A stretch of DNA of 64,000 bases, taken from contig NZ_FNAO01000007.1 of NCBI RefSeq assembly GCF_900101815.1, forward strand, positions 62,001 through 126,000. The letters run 5' to 3'. Within the stretch, counting starts at the first letter, position 1. Every line of letters starts with the position of its first letter. Shown here piece after piece: positions 62,772 to 64,000 of this stretch. The position numbers and the translations under genes are program-made. Origin of the DNA: Pricia antarctica. Lineage in GTDB: Bacteria; Bacteroidota; Bacteroidia; Flavobacteriales; Flavobacteriaceae. The notes under the pieces are model-generated. The model was not told the origin of the DNA and did not search any database. It saw only the letters and a program-made list of their open reading frames with translations.

Positions 62772-64000
62772 ATGATACAACTAAGAAGCAAGAAAACTTT
62801 TTTTATTTGGCTCTTTTTCCTGGGTGCCCTTTTCAGTAGGGCGCAGCAAGAAGTGGAGACGAAAAGGAACACTTTTGTCGAATTCCAAGATTTCGAATCT
62901 GCGGACGAACGCTTTAATTTCTTTTTCAATACGCCCAATAGGTATAGCGAAAATTCTACGTACGATTGGCTCGATACGGTAAACCTCTATCTCAACGACG
63001 CCATAAAAAATGGTGATACCGAACAGATCAGAAAATACGAGCTGTTACGTGCCCGAATTTATTTTGATCTTGGCGATTACGACAAGAGTCTGGCCATAGC
63101 CAAGGACCTCCACACCCATATAAAGGAATTCGATATCTATTTCAAATCCAAATTATTGGATCTGATGGACGATAATTATGGGCAATTGGCCATGTACCCC
63201 GAACAGGTAGATGTCAGAAACGAGATTCGTGAACTGGGTATTACCGACAATGTGGTCTTCTATGATATTTATTCCAATTTGGGAATGTATAGAAGGGCTA
63301 TGGAAGATTATATCGATAAGGTCAAAAGAACTATTGAGGAAAACGACTTTTATGCCCAAGCGAAATACTATAATTCGCTAGGAAATTTTTTAAGGTTAGA
63401 CGATTCGACGCCTACTGCCCTAACTAATTATAAAAAGGCCAAAAGTTTTATAACGGTTTTCTTGAACGATGCTACCCGCAAAAAAAACGAAAACGAATTG
63501 ATTCAGGCTAGCTTGTTGAACGGTCTGATCGACGGTAACATCGGCAAATGTCATCTTCAGTTAAAACAATATAAAGACGCCATACCGCATTTGGAAAGTG
63601 CCATCTCGATCATCAAGGAATTCGGCAACGGCACCCTTCCCGATGAAATAACCGAAAACAGTCTGGCCATCTCCGAGTGCTACCTGCAATTAGAAGATTA
63701 TGCCAAAGCTACCGACTACCTTAGCGATGACCTGAAAACGAGATCTACCGAGAACCTGCTTCGTAAAAATCGTCTGTTATCGATTTATTATGAAAAGACT
63801 GAAGATTATAAAAATGAGGCTATCTATCTGAGAAGAAACCATCGCATACGCGATTCGATTATCGGTTCCGAATCCCAACTGAGGAAACAACAATTGGCCA
63901 CGGTCATGCAAAAAGACCTTGAACTTTCGAGAAATTTGGTGGCGAAGCAGAAGCTTGACCTTGAAAAATCATATAAAGATATGAACGAACAAAGGCGTAC
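62772..64000 (+). CDS. TPR-containing sensor, probable histidine kinase (partial, 3' end outside window)
   Basis: About 409 codons run off the right edge. The start at 62772 gives a signal peptide (FFIWLFFLGALFSRAQQ); an in-frame ATG at 62685 would add 29 residues without changing the rest. TPR pairs occupy about 60-355 (YYNSLGNFLRLDDSTPTALTNYKKAK and GKCHLQLKQYKDAIPHLESAI are typical). The last residues enter a long charged helix (VMQKDLELSRNLVAKQKLDLEKS) that in this class precedes the membrane segment and kinase core, which are not visible. Pairing with the LytTR regulator upstream supports a kinase. Confidence 0.75.
   Translation, partial: MIQLRSKKTFFIWLFFLGALFSRAQQEVETKRNTFVEFQDFESADERFNFFFNTPNRYSENSTYDWLDTVNLYLNDAIKNGDTEQIRKYELLRARIYFDLGDYDKSLAIAKDLHTHIKEFDIYFKSKLLDLMDDNYGQLAMYPEQVDVRNEIRELGITDNVVFYDIYSNLGMYRRAMEDYIDKVKRTIEENDFYAQAKYYNSLGNFLRLDDSTPTALTNYKKAKSFITVFLNDATRKKNENELIQASLLNGLIDGNIGKCHLQLKQYKDAIPHLESAISIIKEFGNGTLPDEITENSLAISECYLQLEDYAKATDYLSDDLKTRSTENLLRKNRLLSIYYEKTEDYKNEAIYLRRNHRIRDSIIGSESQLRKQQLATVMQKDLELSRNLVAKQKLDLEKSYKDMNEQRR

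Overview
The window looks like a chromosomal segment of a marine-type member of the Flavobacteriaceae (Bacteroidota). The evidence is two SusC/SusD outer-membrane uptake pairs, a FecR/ECF sigma regulatory pair, a fused CcsB-CcsA cytochrome c maturation protein, menaquinone genes, a BshB1 bacillithiol enzyme, TAnnTTTG-type promoter elements and an absence of Shine-Dalgarno sites. No phage, transposase, integrase, CRISPR array or rRNA was seen. The genus cannot be fixed from the sequence alone.

Layout. 1-1.6 kb: the 5' part of a SRPBCC protein and a DUF2911 protein. 1.7-12.9 kb (minus strand): SusC, SusD, then, past a strong terminator, an FG-GAP/ASPIC-UnbV lipoprotein and a DUF5107-TPR protein. 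13.4-21.9 kb: an M19 dipeptidase, an atypical 3-hydroxyacyl-CoA-dehydrogenase-family enzyme, a beta-propeller protein, a CBM9-like protein, a sodium:solute symporter and a large exported PIG-L deacetylase. 22.2-25.8 kb (minus): a probable housekeeping operon of DUF2520, KdsC-like, Maf, a lipoprotein and a small MscS-like protein. 26.1-29.4 kb: the CcsBA fusion.

29.4-41.4 kb is the most interesting part. An ECF sigma factor and a divergent FecR anti-sigma precede a SusC with an STN signalling domain, a SusD, two endonuclease/exonuclease/phosphatase enzymes and a twin-arginine purple-acid-phosphatase-like enzyme. I infer a regulated system that captures and hydrolyses an extracellular phosphate ester; its substrate is unknown. 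A membrane DUF2231/cytochrome c protein follows. 41.5-45.9 kb holds a trans-sulfuration PLP enzyme, BshB1, a TPR histidine kinase and tRNA-His. 46.0-54.0 kb holds an M28 peptidase and, behind a divergent AraC regulator, a complete-looking 4-hydroxyproline catabolic set (epimerase, D-hydroxyproline dehydrogenase, DapA-type deaminase, 2-oxoglutarate-semialdehyde dehydrogenase). 54.0-61.5 kb holds menaquinone genes (menI-like, menF, menD, menA) mixed with a CvfB-like S1 protein and small conserved proteins. 61.5-64 kb holds a LytTR response regulator and the 5' part of its probable TPR sensor.

Intergenic DNA carries several kinds of short tandem or inverted repeat: a 7-bp unit at 22.06 kb, an 8-bp unit at 19.37 and 25.79 kb, TTCAAATC-type repeats at 52.67 kb, and a structured GC-rich block at 49.66-49.84 kb. 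All functions are inferred from sequence motifs read by eye; no database search was run.
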